In this document: positions 52,062-60,106 of the stretch, piece after piece
How positions within the stretch are numbered: position 1 is the stretch's first letter
Layout of the letters: each line of letters begins with the position of its first letter
Assembly (NCBI GenBank): GCA_049306095.1
Contig: JBAQPU010000034.1
Span: forward strand, 62,001-126,000
Source: UBA2336 sp049306095
Lineage (GTDB): Bacteria; Bacteroidota; Bacteroidia; Cytophagales; Cyclobacteriaceae
Direction: 5' to 3'
DNA length: 64,000 bases
Notes under the pieces: model-generated
The model's database searches: none
What the model saw: only the letters and a program-made list of their open reading frames with translations
What the model was told of the DNA's origin: nothing
Made by a program: the position numbers and the translations under genes

Positions 52062-53047
52062 AGTTTAAGTACAAGCGATATTTCTTTAAATGGACGCCCG
52101 GGTTGCTGATCATCATTTGGATGAGGCAAATAAAATTTAAAAAGTGGGATAATGTTTCGTTGTACAAAATTATCAAGCTTTTTGTCCGTGATCTGACGCA
52201 AAATGAAATTCTGATTCGCGCCAATGGGGTAGCATTTAGTTTTATCCTGGCCATATTTCCGGCTATTATTTTTTTATTCACCTTGATCCCCTATGTAACA
52301 CAATACATTCCGGAGGTAAATACACAAAGCATTATGGAATTTATGGCAAGCATTATGCCGGCCAGTATGTATGATGTTGTGTCCTCTACCATTCAGGATA
52401 TCGTTAGTAATCAACGAGGCGGACTGCTCACCCTGGGTTTTGTGTTTGCCTTGTATATGGCAACTAACGGGATGATGTCCTTGATGAATGCTTTTAACGC
52501 CTGTTATAAAACAAATGACAAACGGGGCGGACTGAAAACAAGACTGATCGCTACGGGGCTCACTATTCACCTGGCACTTGTGTTAGTGTTGGCTGTTGTG
52601 CTGTTGGTGGTGGGTCAGTTTGTGCTGGATTATATTCTTTTAAATTTAAGTGAACTTGAAGCGCTGAAGGGCATTGATAAATTTACAGTGTACCTCTTAT
52701 TTGCACTCCGGTTTATTGTGGTTTTTATTGTTTTCTTTCTGGCTGTTTCCACCATATACTATTTTGGTCCGGCTATTCATTATAACTGGAGGTTTTTTTC
52801 CATCGGATCGTTTTTGGCAACGATTTTCATTCTGGCTGTTTCGTACGGATTTTCGTACTACATCACCAACTTCGGAACGTATAACAAAGTGTACGGATCG
52901 ATTGGAGTTTTAATTGCGTTGATGGTGTGGGTGCAACTGGTAACCGTTGTTTTATTAGTAGGATATGAAGTGAATGCCAGTATTCACGATGCCGCCCGCA
53001 TGCAGGCCATCTGGCATGGCAGGAGATTTAAAAATACAGAGACATAG
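52058..53047 (+). CDS. YihY/BrkB family membrane protein
   Basis: 329-aa inner-membrane protein with six helices. The N-terminal IRANGVAFSFILAIFPAIIF and the YATNGMMSLMNAFNACY segment (ALYMATNGMMSLMNAFN) are characteristic of the YihY/virulence factor BrkB family, formerly mis-named RNase BN. Function is not established. Last gene of the mltG-thioesterase-yihY operon, followed by a strong terminator. Confidence 0.88.
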   Translation: MKFKYKRYFFKWTPGLLIIIWMRQIKFKKWDNVSLYKIIKLFVRDLTQNEILIRANGVAFSFILAIFPAIIFLFTLIPYVTQYIPEVNTQSIMEFMASIMPASMYDVVSSTIQDIVSNQRGGLLTLGFVFALYMATNGMMSLMNAFNACYKTNDKRGGLKTRLIATGLTIHLALVLVLAVVLLVVGQFVLDYILLNLSELEALKGIDKFTVYLLFALRFIVVFIVFFLAVSTIYYFGPAIHYNWRFFSIGSFLATIFILAVSYGFSYYITNFGTYNKVYGSIGVLIALMVWVQLVTVVLLVGYEVNASIHDAARMQAIWHGRRFKNTET

Positions 53048-53113
53048 AATTGCTATAGCTTAGTTGAGCACATTCGCACCTTCCATACCAGCTTTTTGGA
53101 GATTCATAAAAAG

Positions 53114-53141
53114 AAAAAACCCAACTACGATTGGGTTTTTT
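53114..53141. terminator. Bidirectional intrinsic terminator
   Basis: Stem AAAAAACCCAA / TTGGGTTTTTT (11 bp) with loop CTACGA, giving U-tracts on both strands. It ends the mltG operon and the convergent TlpA-like gene. Confidence 0.92.
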
Positions 53142-53159
53142 CTTATAGGATTTGACCGT

Positions 53160-55076
53160 TTAGTTAGACCCATCAGGATGTGAGGCCATCTCAATCATGG
53201 TGCTTAATTCGGTCATAAGTTTATCATCACTGCCGTTAAAGCCCACCGACTTAAATCTGATATTACCTTCCTTGTCTAACACAAACTTGGTGGGTATGCC
53301 ATCCACATTGAATTGTTCCACTACAGCGTTGTCATTGTCCATGAGCACCTGGAAAGTGTACTTATTCGAAGTTATAAAATCTTTAGCATTTTCTTCCTTA
53401 TTCTCGCCTTGCTCCCATGTATCAACAAATACAAACTTAACCGCAGGGTTATCTTTATACTTGGTCACTATCTTCTGCATTCCGGGGAAAGATGCTTTGC
53501 AAGGCCCGCACCAAGTAGCCCAAAAATCAATGATCACTACTTTTCCTTTGAGGTCTGTGAGGCCTATAGTGTTGCCGTCCAAGTCCTTCAATGTGAAAGG
53601 AGTTGCCGATTGATTTAGCATTGACTTTCTTAATTCCTCAACCATTTTTTGATAGCTTTCTTTTTCCAGGGCAGCTATATAGGCATCAAACCCATCTTTC
53701 GTTTTCTTTTCAGTAGAGTAAATTTTTTTCAAAATTTCTTTTACAGTACCGGTTGTTTTTCCATCACGGACAAATTGCTCGAGCGCTGCTTTGGTTTCTG
53801 CGGGGGTCAGTACTTTTTCTGCCAGGAGAGCGTATGTGTTATTCTGATCAGGATCCTGTCCCTTGTTAATGGTAATAGCTGCTTCCTTAGTTATGGGATA
53901 GCCTATATCATATTTTCCTAAACGATACTGCACCATTGCATATGTGTCGGCAAACATGGCATACGTGTTTTCGCGTTGTTTAGCCCATTGTTTGCCCGTT
54001 GCATAATCTGGTTTTTTGGCCGAAGGATTTATCCATTCCGCTTTTGTGTATTCTGTTGCAAATCGGGAGAACTCCTCAGCTAACTCCAAGTCTTCATTTT
54101 TTTCCTGCATTCGCCAGGCAGCACTGTTGTAGAGGGAAGCAACCATTCCCTTATCTTCAGTTTTTGCTGCTGCCTTTTTAAGATCTTCCCATTGCTGGTT
54201 CTGAATGTAGTACCTTAATATGGATGCTCGAAAATCGGGTAAGAAAGGTTCAAATTGTTTCCATTCTTCTTTCGTTGCAATGTTTTTTTCAATCTGTGCC
54301 AGCAATACTTTCTTCTTTTCCAAATCCTCCTCCTCATCAAATGTTGTTAACACATCGTTTATCTGCCATTTTCCCGTTGGAAACTTCTCTTTCTTGAAGT
54401 CAGCAAGGAATTTGGCCTGCTCAGGCAATTTTAAAATACTATATAACCTAGCTACATAGTCATAATCTTCTTCTGTTTTAAGCCCCGCTTTTAATGATGA
54501 TTCGATTTCCTTTTGAATGATAATTGAAGCTTCACTCTTTTTTTCGGAGCTAAGCAGGCTGAAATAACTTCCTCCTACTTTCTTTTTTGAATTGGGATTC
54601 AGACTTATTTCTTTGGCATAAGCCTCCAGTGCCTTGGCCTTGTTTGGTTCTACCCCCGACTCTTCAGCGTAATACTGGTGATACCGTGCCAGGTTTGAAT
54701 AAGCTTCCTTCTTTACTTTGTCGCCAACATTAAGCAGAATGTAATAGCCCTCACCAAAGTTGCTGTCGAATTTTTTGTCAACAAAGAACCCAAGTTGGAT
54801 AAAAGAGCTGGCAGTATCTGTTTTTATAGTTGCCGTGTATTTCTTTCCATTTTTAGTCAGCACCAGATCATCCGCCTTCCTGCCTTTGCCGCTACTAACA
54901 TATACGGCTGCTTCCACTTTTTTCATGGTATTGGCCAATTCGCCTGCTGGTATATAGGTGATGGTAATTATATCACCTGCTTTTGGAGAAGTAGGTGAAT
55001 AGATAAAATTCTGTTGGGCACCTGATGCAACAGCAACAAAAGCCAACAGGCATGTTAAAAAGTTCTTCTTTATCAT
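53160..55076 (-). CDS. TlpA-family thioredoxin-domain exported protein
   Basis: 638-aa exported protein. Signal peptide (cleavage after ASGAQ near residue 20), an N-terminal Ig-like domain, a TPR-like helical middle (about 130-470), and a C-terminal thioredoxin domain with WATWCGPC near residue 520 and the cis-Pro in DGIPTKFVL near 605. TlpA-type proteins reduce disulfides in periplasmic proteins, including apocytochromes. The large helical N-part is common in Bacteroidota; its partners are unknown. Confidence 0.85.
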   Translation of the reverse strand: MIKKNFLTCLLAFVAVASGAQQNFIYSPTSPKAGDIITITYIPAGELANTMKKVEAAVYVSSGKGRKADDLVLTKNGKKYTATIKTDTASSFIQLGFFVDKKFDSNFGEGYYILLNVGDKVKKEAYSNLARYHQYYAEESGVEPNKAKALEAYAKEISLNPNSKKKVGGSYFSLLSSEKKSEASIIIQKEIESSLKAGLKTEEDYDYVARLYSILKLPEQAKFLADFKKEKFPTGKWQINDVLTTFDEEEDLEKKKVLLAQIEKNIATKEEWKQFEPFLPDFRASILRYYIQNQQWEDLKKAAAKTEDKGMVASLYNSAAWRMQEKNEDLELAEEFSRFATEYTKAEWINPSAKKPDYATGKQWAKQRENTYAMFADTYAMVQYRLGKYDIGYPITKEAAITINKGQDPDQNNTYALLAEKVLTPAETKAALEQFVRDGKTTGTVKEILKKIYSTEKKTKDGFDAYIAALEKESYQKMVEELRKSMLNQSATPFTLKDLDGNTIGLTDLKGKVVIIDFWATWCGPCKASFPGMQKIVTKYKDNPAVKFVFVDTWEQGENKEENAKDFITSNKYTFQVLMDNDNAVVEQFNVDGIPTKFVLDKEGNIRFKSVGFNGSDDKLMTELSTMIEMASHPDGSN

Positions 55077-55187
55077 AAGGATAGTTTTTAAGGAAGTAAA
55101 GAAATTTGAATCAGAAACTCAAGCTTAGGCAGTGGTACGGTCAAGGAGTTCATTTTATGAGTTCAAACAGGTGGGCTGGTTACTAAC

Positions 55188-55223
55188 AAAAAAACCCTGA
55201 ATTCATTACGAATTCAGGGTTTT
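55188..55223 (-). terminator. Intrinsic terminator between the 65-aa gene and the TlpA-like gene
   Basis: Stem AAAACCCTGAATTC / GAATTCAGGGTTTT (14 bp) with a 5-base loop and T-run on the minus strand (TTTTTTTG). It appears to end minus-strand transcripts from the accessory side before the core gene. Confidence 0.85.
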
Positions 55224-55421
55224 GATTGTGTTTGATTTTCAACTGGCAGAGGAGGAGGGTGTGTTTTCCTTCTCTTACTTCGCTGATAATCAATATTTTT
55301 TATCGCCTTTGATTTTCGTGGCACCTCGTTTGGCACCTTGAATTCTTAATCAAAATCGCTTATTCTCTATGTTATAAAAATACAGAATTTTAGTGAGACA
55401 TGACCAATAAATGAACCGCTT
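55224..55421. other. Gene-free junction between core and accessory DNA
   Basis: Contains a purine-rich patch (GGCAGAGGAGGAGGG at 55245-55259) that faintly recalls a tRNA 3' end, and two direct copies of TGGCACC at 55319-55325 and 55331-55337 spaced 12 bp. No ORF, no clear att core. The content changes from core to accessory here, so it may be an old integration boundary. Confidence 0.35.
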
Positions 55422-55619
55422 TTATGCAGTTAAAAGTGGTGTTACTTGTTCATATTTTAGCCCTGTGTAAGAGCAAAACTCCTCGACACTTACAAACTGA
55501 TGATCGGCCTTTTTTAAGTGAGTTTTGATGCGCTTGAGCAATGACCTACCGTAGCGCTCACTCTTGCCGGTGATGAGTTGCACATCCTTTGGGTAAATAA
55601 TGATCCGGTTTACTCTCAT
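55422..55619 (-). CDS. Small helix-turn-helix-like protein
   Basis: 65-aa basic protein: IYPKDVQLITGKSERYGRSLLKRIKTHLKK then HQFVSVEEFCSYTGLKYEQVTPLL. The layout (helix, turn, basic helix, then an EFCSYTGL second helix) looks like a small winged-helix or excisionase-type DNA-binding fold. Similar short proteins occur widely in Bacteroidota, often near integrases. Likely role is DNA binding; function is not known. Confidence 0.6.
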   Translation of the reverse strand: MRVNRIIIYPKDVQLITGKSERYGRSLLKRIKTHLKKADHQFVSVEEFCSYTGLKYEQVTPLLTA

Positions 55620-55834
55620 GCTTTATCTATACTTCATCTCTGACTTTGCCCTGGCAAAGCTCTTCACTTAAAGTAAATCATTTTGTGAAATAACGGAAGA
55701 AAGTGCCGCATGTGCTCATACGCGGAAGAGCACTTTATGTCTTGCTGATTTTATCAAATACGTTTAGTCATTGTTGCAACGATGGCTTAACCAGACTGTG
55801 CCTTGAACAGGTTGGGCAACTAATTTTTTTAACT

Positions 55835-56596
55835 ATGGCAAGACAAAAAGGAGTCATCAAACTCCAGGGACAAATGGGAGGAGTATCCTTCTACAAAACA
55901 GGACAGGACGGATTTCTTGCTCGCGAGAAAGGGGGCGTTGATGCCGATCGCATCAAGAACGATCCGAACTTTGCGCGTACACGTGAGAACGGTGCTGAGT
56001 TCGGACGCGCTGGCGCGTCTGGCAAGCTGTTGCGCACAGCATTCAGGACATTGATTCTGAACACTGGCGATAGCCGGATGGCCAGCCGACTCACACGCGA
56101 GATGGTGAAGGTCATCCAGGCGGATGCGACCAATGCACGTGGTCAGCGTAATGTTATTGATGGTGAAGCTGAGTTACTGCTTGGCTTTGAATTCAACGAC
56201 AATGCAAAGCTGAGTAGGACATTTTTTGCTCAGTTCACACCATCGATCAATCGCGCAACCGGTGTTTGCCAGGTAGCACTGGCCAATTATTCACCGCAGC
56301 ACATGGTAGCAGCGCCAGCCGGTGCAACGCACTATCGCTTGATCATGGGAGCAGCATGGGTTGACTTTCAAAACGGAACTTTCAGCAGCAACGAAAACCG
56401 GAGCGCTGAAATTGATGTGACGGAAACACAAACTCCAATTCTGACTTTGGATACAAGCGTTCCAGCTGCAACTGATGAACCTATATTCCTGACGTTTGGA
56501 ATTGAGTTCTTCCAGCAAGTGAATGGAGAGTTTTATCCATTGAAAAATGGTGCTTACAATGCCCTGGCGATTGTGCAGGTAGATGGAGGTGCGTAA
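55835..56596 (+). CDS. Unknown 253-aa protein, first gene of a holin-like cassette
   Basis: Soluble-looking protein I do not recognise by name. The N-terminal third is basic and Gly-rich (MARQKGVIKLQGQMGGVSFY, then a DPNFARTRENGAEFGRAGASG segment near residue 47); the rest is beta-rich and ends AIVQVDGGA. The start resembles Bacteroidota proteins of the DUF6266 style (short basic GxxGGVxFY opening followed by RTRENxxEF), but I cannot confirm membership. ATG 55835 is chosen; the upstream frame has no conserved look. Its TAA shares a base with the next ATG (TAATG). Confidence 0.65.
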   Translation: MARQKGVIKLQGQMGGVSFYKTGQDGFLAREKGGVDADRIKNDPNFARTRENGAEFGRAGASGKLLRTAFRTLILNTGDSRMASRLTREMVKVIQADATNARGQRNVIDGEAELLLGFEFNDNAKLSRTFFAQFTPSINRATGVCQVALANYSPQHMVAAPAGATHYRLIMGAAWVDFQNGTFSSNENRSAEIDVTETQTPILTLDTSVPAATDEPIFLTFGIEFFQQVNGEFYPLKNGAYNALAIVQVDGGA

Positions 56597-56991
56597 TGGA
56601 GTTGGAGCTATTCAGGCGTTATGACCCTGAAGGAACCAATGGGGAGTTAAAGCTCGTGGTGTGCAACACCATCGAGCTCCCCTGGCTCCAGAACCAGCGG
56701 AATGTCTCCTGTATCCCAGAAGGTCGGTATGAGCTAAAACTACGGACAACTGCAAAACGTGGTCAGCATCTGATGGTATTGAATGTGAAAGGACGAAATG
56801 GAATTCTTATTCATCCTGCGAATGATGCCTTGAAAGAGCTGCGTGGTTGCATTGCACCCGCCACAACACTCACCGGTCCCGGGAAGGGAAGCCAATCACG
56901 ATTGGCGAATGAAAAGCTGAAAGCACTGGTGCTTGAAGCTTTGAAACGAAAAGAAAAAGTATTCATCACAATTAAATCAAGGTGTTCATGA
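56596..56991 (+). CDS. DUF5675-like protein
   Basis: 131-aa soluble protein: ELFRRYDPEGTNGEL, CNTIELPWLQNQRNVSCIPEGRYEL near residue 25-48, ILIHPANDALKELRGCIAP near 75, and LTGPGKGSQSRLANEKL. This matches my memory of the DUF5675 family, found in Bacteroidota phages and chromosomes. The conserved Cys, His and Asn residues suggest an enzyme, possibly acting on cell wall, but that is a guess. Stop overlaps the next ATG (ATGA). Confidence 0.75.
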   Translation: MELELFRRYDPEGTNGELKLVVCNTIELPWLQNQRNVSCIPEGRYELKLRTTAKRGQHLMVLNVKGRNGILIHPANDALKELRGCIAPATTLTGPGKGSQSRLANEKLKALVLEALKRKEKVFITIKSRCS

Positions 56992-57218
56992 AATTAAAAG
57001 AAAGATTACAAGCGCCTACTCCGAAATTCTTTCGGGTACTGCGCAATATTGGAATTGCTCTGGCGGCTGCCGGTGGGGTTATCTTAACTGCCCCTATCAG
57101 CTTACCAGTTGCTGTTGTCACTTTAGGCGGATACCTCACGGTAGCCGGTGGGGTGATGACCGCTGTGAGTCAGTCAGCGGTGGATGGTGAAAAGGATTGT
57201 GTAGATGACGACTCATAA
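56988..57218 (+). CDS. Holin-like two-helix membrane protein
   Basis: 76-aa protein with a basic N-terminus (MKLKERLQAPTPKFFRVLR), two hydrophobic helices (about residues 20-40 and 44-62: ALAAAGGVILTAPISL; AVVTLGGYLTVAGGVMTAV) and an acidic tail (GEKDCVDDDS). The Gly/Ala-rich paired helices and size match class II holin-like proteins. It overlaps both neighbours (ATGA before; 14 bp after), so expression is coupled. Confidence 0.6.
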   Translation: MKLKERLQAPTPKFFRVLRNIGIALAAAGGVILTAPISLPVAVVTLGGYLTVAGGVMTAVSQSAVDGEKDCVDDDS

Positions 57219-57396
57219 CAATCACGGTACCGTGGCCGGGACGGCCGGAGGTACCCTCCTCACGATCTTCGCGAACGTTCGTTCCGATGATATTGCCAAG
57301 ACTGCGGTCTTAGCCTGTATCGGGGCGGTTGTCAGTTTTATGATATCCCTCCTTATGAAATGGATGTCGAAGAAGATCCTGAAGGATTCGGAGTAA
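57205..57396 (+). CDS. Second small holin-like membrane protein
   Basis: 63-aa protein with two hydrophobic segments (GTAGGTLLTIFANV near residues 12-26; AVLACIGAVVSFMISLLMKW near 34-53) and a basic tail KKILKDSE. Starts inside the end of the previous gene, and is followed at once by a terminator. Likely membrane partner of the preceding peptide. Confidence 0.6.
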   Translation: MTTHNNHGTVAGTAGGTLLTIFANVRSDDIAKTAVLACIGAVVSFMISLLMKWMSKKILKDSE

Positions 57397-57399
57397 AAT

Positions 57400-57425
57400 A
57401 GAACCCTGGCAATTGTCAGGGTTCT
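57400..57425 (+). terminator. Terminator of the four-gene cassette
   Basis: Stem AGAACCCTG / CAGGGTTCT with an 8-base loop, followed by TTGTTTT. It closes the plus-strand cassette 4 bases after the last stop. Confidence 0.85.
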
Positions 57426-57436
57426 TTGTTTTATGG

Positions 57437-57859
57437 CTACCGCAGTACTTTATACATGATTGCTTTTTTAGCTTGTTTGATAAGTTGAATCTGCTTCACC
57501 AGATTCTCCTGGTGAGCGGATAGTTTGTTTAAAATCTCGAGCGAGTTTAATAACGCTTCTTTTCTTAGGGCAACTTTCGACTGGGTTGTATTGATAACCT
57601 GGTGTAGTTCACTAATTCTTAAAAATGGGATCACTGAACCTGTGAGAACCTGCCGGAAAAAGCCACCTACCCAAAGCCCATAGCAAAGCCAGTAGAAATA
57701 CTCTCTTTCTTCCAGATTGGTGGTGATTACCACAAAGCAATTTGGGCAAGGGTTTAAGAGTGGCTTTCCGGCATTATAGCCTTTAGAAAGGATGAAAAAG
57801 TGATTTTGATTCGTGAATTCATCCATCATTCTGTGCGTTTTGATTTTTGGTGTGTTCAT
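57437..57859 (-). CDS. Bacteroidota-restricted protein of unknown function (DUF6943-like)
   Basis: 140-aa soluble protein with HFFILSKGYNAGKPLLNPCPNCFVVI near residue 20-45, FYWLCYGLWVGG near 55, and GSVIPFLRISELHQVI near 74, then a coiled coil (about 95-135). The CPNCF and IPFLRI motifs recall a Bacteroidota family I believe is DUF6943; this is from memory. It is convergent with the holin-like cassette and shares no operon. Function is unknown. Confidence 0.6.
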   Translation of the reverse strand: MNTPKIKTHRMMDEFTNQNHFFILSKGYNAGKPLLNPCPNCFVVITTNLEEREYFYWLCYGLWVGGFFRQVLTGSVIPFLRISELHQVINTTQSKVALRKEALLNSLEILNKLSAHQENLVKQIQLIKQAKKAIMYKVLR

Positions 57860-57960
57860 AGTTCGCGCTTTAAAATTTTGCGCGACCCACGAACACTTTT
57901 AAGAGAAAAGAAAAACCGAAAAAAATAAAAGAGAAGCCTATACTACTGGCTGGCAATGCG

Positions 57961-58037
57961 GGTAAAGCAAGGAGGAACGGAATAAATGAAGGCATGCGTG
58001 GAGGCATGTGTTTATGCCGTAGTTCCTTGCTTTAGCC
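57961..58037 (+). other. Large stem-loop upstream of the SRAP gene
   Basis: The left arm GGTAAAGCAAGGAGGAAC pairs with GTTCCTTGCTTTAGCC (58022-58037) with a 2-base bulge; the loop of about 43 bases contains a second possible stem (ATAAA/TTTAT and GGCAT/ATGCC). It may be a structured RNA leader or a DNA palindrome. No known family recognised. Confidence 0.55.
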
Positions 58038-58145
58038 ATGTGTGCAGGAATGAGCGGCCGGCCTAACTTGGCGCACTCTTTTAATTTTGGGTGAAGTCCG
58101 GACTTTCTTCACATTTATCTAAATTGAGTATTCAATTGAGAGGAG

Positions 58146-59231
58146 ATGTGTTACCACAAGGCATTGGCAAAGCGTGAACAAGAACTTGCGCAACATTATG
58201 GAGCTTCATTTGAGCATGTTCGTGCTGAACTTAAACTTATTGAGAGCAGGTTCGAGGTGTTGTTGCAAAAGGATGAGAAACTTGACGCCCTTAAAGCACT
58301 TAAAGAAAAGTCATACAATGGGATACATGAAGTGCTTACACAGTATTCACAGAAGGGTGGATTGCCTGAGCACCTCACTAAGCAAGAATTGAGTGAATTG
58401 AAATGGTGCCTAAAGGTGATGGCGGGTAATTCGAATGATGGGGTAAGTATGTACCATGAAAATGGCTTTGACTACTTGCCCACACCAATCATAACAGCCG
58501 GTGACCCTGACCATTTCAAACTATTTAATTGGGGTCTGGTTCCTTTTTACATTTCGGATCGTGATAAAGCCATGGCGCTACGGGCACAAACTTTGAATTG
58601 TATTTCAGAGGAAATGAGTGAGAAACCTTCGTTTCGTGATGCGGTAAAAAATGGGCAACGCTGTTTGATACCTGTTACTGGCTTTTTTGAATGGCGATGG
58701 TTAGATGAGAAGGGAACGGTTAAAATTCCATACTACGTTACATTTCGTGATCAGAAGGTAAGATCAATGGCCGGTTTGTATAGTCGTTGGAGGGATAAGG
58801 AAACTGACACGTACTATTACAGTTATACGGTACTCACAACACAAGCAAACAGCATTTTGGAATACGTTCATAACCATAAGAAAAGAATGCCTGTGATTAT
58901 CGCGAAAGAGGATGAAAAGGCCTGGCTTAATCGGGATTTAAAGCAAAAAGATGTTGATGAATTGTGTCGCCCATCCAATGATAGTTCCATGCGAGCCTAT
59001 ACCATCTCAAAATTGCTGACCACAAAAAATACAATTACTAATGTGCCGGAGGTTTTGTTGCCGATGAATTACCAGGAAGCAATTAAAACAGCAAGTCATT
59101 TTTTAGAAACAGGTGATAAGAAAAGGGCATTAGAATCCTTTAAAGAAATTGTGAGTGGGGAGAAAATCAGTGTGGAGGATCTTTCACATGCTATTAACCA
59201 GAACATTTTACCAGAACTTTCTCTGACTTAG
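58146..59231 (+). CDS. SRAP/YedK-HMCES family protein, enlarged
   Basis: 361-aa protein with SRAP signatures: N-terminal MCYHK with catalytic Cys2, FNWGLVPFYI near residue 127, LNCISEEMSEKPSFRDAVKNGQRCLIP near 150, GFFEWRW near 181 (catalytic Glu), SYTVLTTQAN near 221 and KRMPVII near 245. The family crosslinks to abasic sites in ssDNA. It is about 130 residues longer than typical, with a helical insertion near 10-90 and a C-terminal tail from 290; this long form is seen in Bacteroidota. Lies in the accessory region beside a restriction system. Confidence 0.88.
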   Translation: MCYHKALAKREQELAQHYGASFEHVRAELKLIESRFEVLLQKDEKLDALKALKEKSYNGIHEVLTQYSQKGGLPEHLTKQELSELKWCLKVMAGNSNDGVSMYHENGFDYLPTPIITAGDPDHFKLFNWGLVPFYISDRDKAMALRAQTLNCISEEMSEKPSFRDAVKNGQRCLIPVTGFFEWRWLDEKGTVKIPYYVTFRDQKVRSMAGLYSRWRDKETDTYYYSYTVLTTQANSILEYVHNHKKRMPVIIAKEDEKAWLNRDLKQKDVDELCRPSNDSSMRAYTISKLLTTKNTITNVPEVLLPMNYQEAIKTASHFLETGDKKRALESFKEIVSGEKISVEDLSHAINQNILPELSLT

Positions 59232-60011
59232 TTGACAAAATTTGTGTGGAGGTGTGCGAAGGCCTTTGTCGGATTGCGAGCCGCCCAAGGGTGAATGAAA
59301 CGGAGTGGAATGAATCCCGCGAGCAGGAGGTAGGGTGTGAGCAGAGAGAGCTGACAAAGGAAGCGGCTGCGAACCATGTAGGTAGGCCGAGGGTCGGCAT
59401 GTGTGTTGTAAAAGGCCGGACTACACAAGGGCTGGCGTGATTTTTTGTTCGCGCGCGTTGGTTGTTGAATGGAGCTGGTCGAGCGTTAGCCAACAAGTCT
59501 GGATACAAAAAGCATGACAGCCCGCAGCCCGAACGACAGCGCAGGCGAGCACAACAAGGGCAGCGGGTGGACTGCAAACTTACTGAGTGAAGGAGGACGG
59601 AATGAAACGGAATGCAGCGTAGGGAGTGTACGCTGGAAGTGAATGGAGTTTGTGGTTATATGCGTTGCAAGTGTGTTTGCCTATAACCCAAACGAAACGA
59701 ACATGTGCGTTGGGAACGAACGAAGCGTAATGCAGTGTAATGGAGGACGACTGAACGAAGTAGGTTTGAAGGACACAGGTAGCTGCCGTGAGGAATGACG
59801 CGGCCAGAGCAAAAGGCATGACAGCAGTCCCGAGGAACGAGGGCGAACCGCGCTGGCCGACAACTTACTTTATCAGTTTACACAATACTTCACAGGCCTG
59901 CGGGGTGAGTGCTGGCGTGATTTTTTGCGGCAAGGAATGACGAACACCTTATAACCTGTGGGGGATGTGCGGTGGGGAATACCACTCAATTTAATTGTAC
60001 TTTTATTTCCG
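59232..60011 (+). other. 875-bp gene-free region with internal repeats (59232-60106)
   Basis: No credible ORF on either strand. The plus strand is purine-rich with recurring GGAATG, GAACGAA and GGAGGACG words. A 17-mer GCTGGCGTGATTTTTTG occurs at 59431-59447 and 59911-59927, and CATGACAGC recurs near 59511 and 59818. A stem GGTTATA / TATAACC is at 59654-59660 with 59682-59688. A plus-strand terminator closes the stretch. It may be a long structured non-coding RNA, a decayed mobile segment, or integron-like spacer DNA. Confidence 0.5.
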
Positions 60012-60069
60012 AAACTCTCCTGGTATCAGCATTGGACTGTATCCTCTAAGCGATGGATCGGGAGAGTTT
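60012..60069 (+). terminator. Plus-strand terminator-like hairpin after the gene-free region
   Basis: Stem AAACTCTCC / GGAGAGTTT with a 40-base loop, then TTTTCTTTT on the plus strand; the minus strand lacks a U-tract. It therefore suits transcripts from the SRAP side, not hsdR. Confidence 0.55.
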
Positions 60070-60106
60070 TTTTCTTTTGGCGACTTGCAGTTTAATGCTG
60101 AGAAAT

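Noticed and set aside
59194..59577. Minus-strand frames in the gene-free region (also 59580-59819)
   Set aside because: Low-complexity, Cys/His/Ser/Pro-rich translations with no motif; typical of chance frames in purine-biased DNA.
59654..59688. Integron attC-like site (GGTTATA stem)
   Set aside because: The stem is short, consensus core sites are not present in the right order, and no integrase is in the window; kept only as part of the gene-free region.
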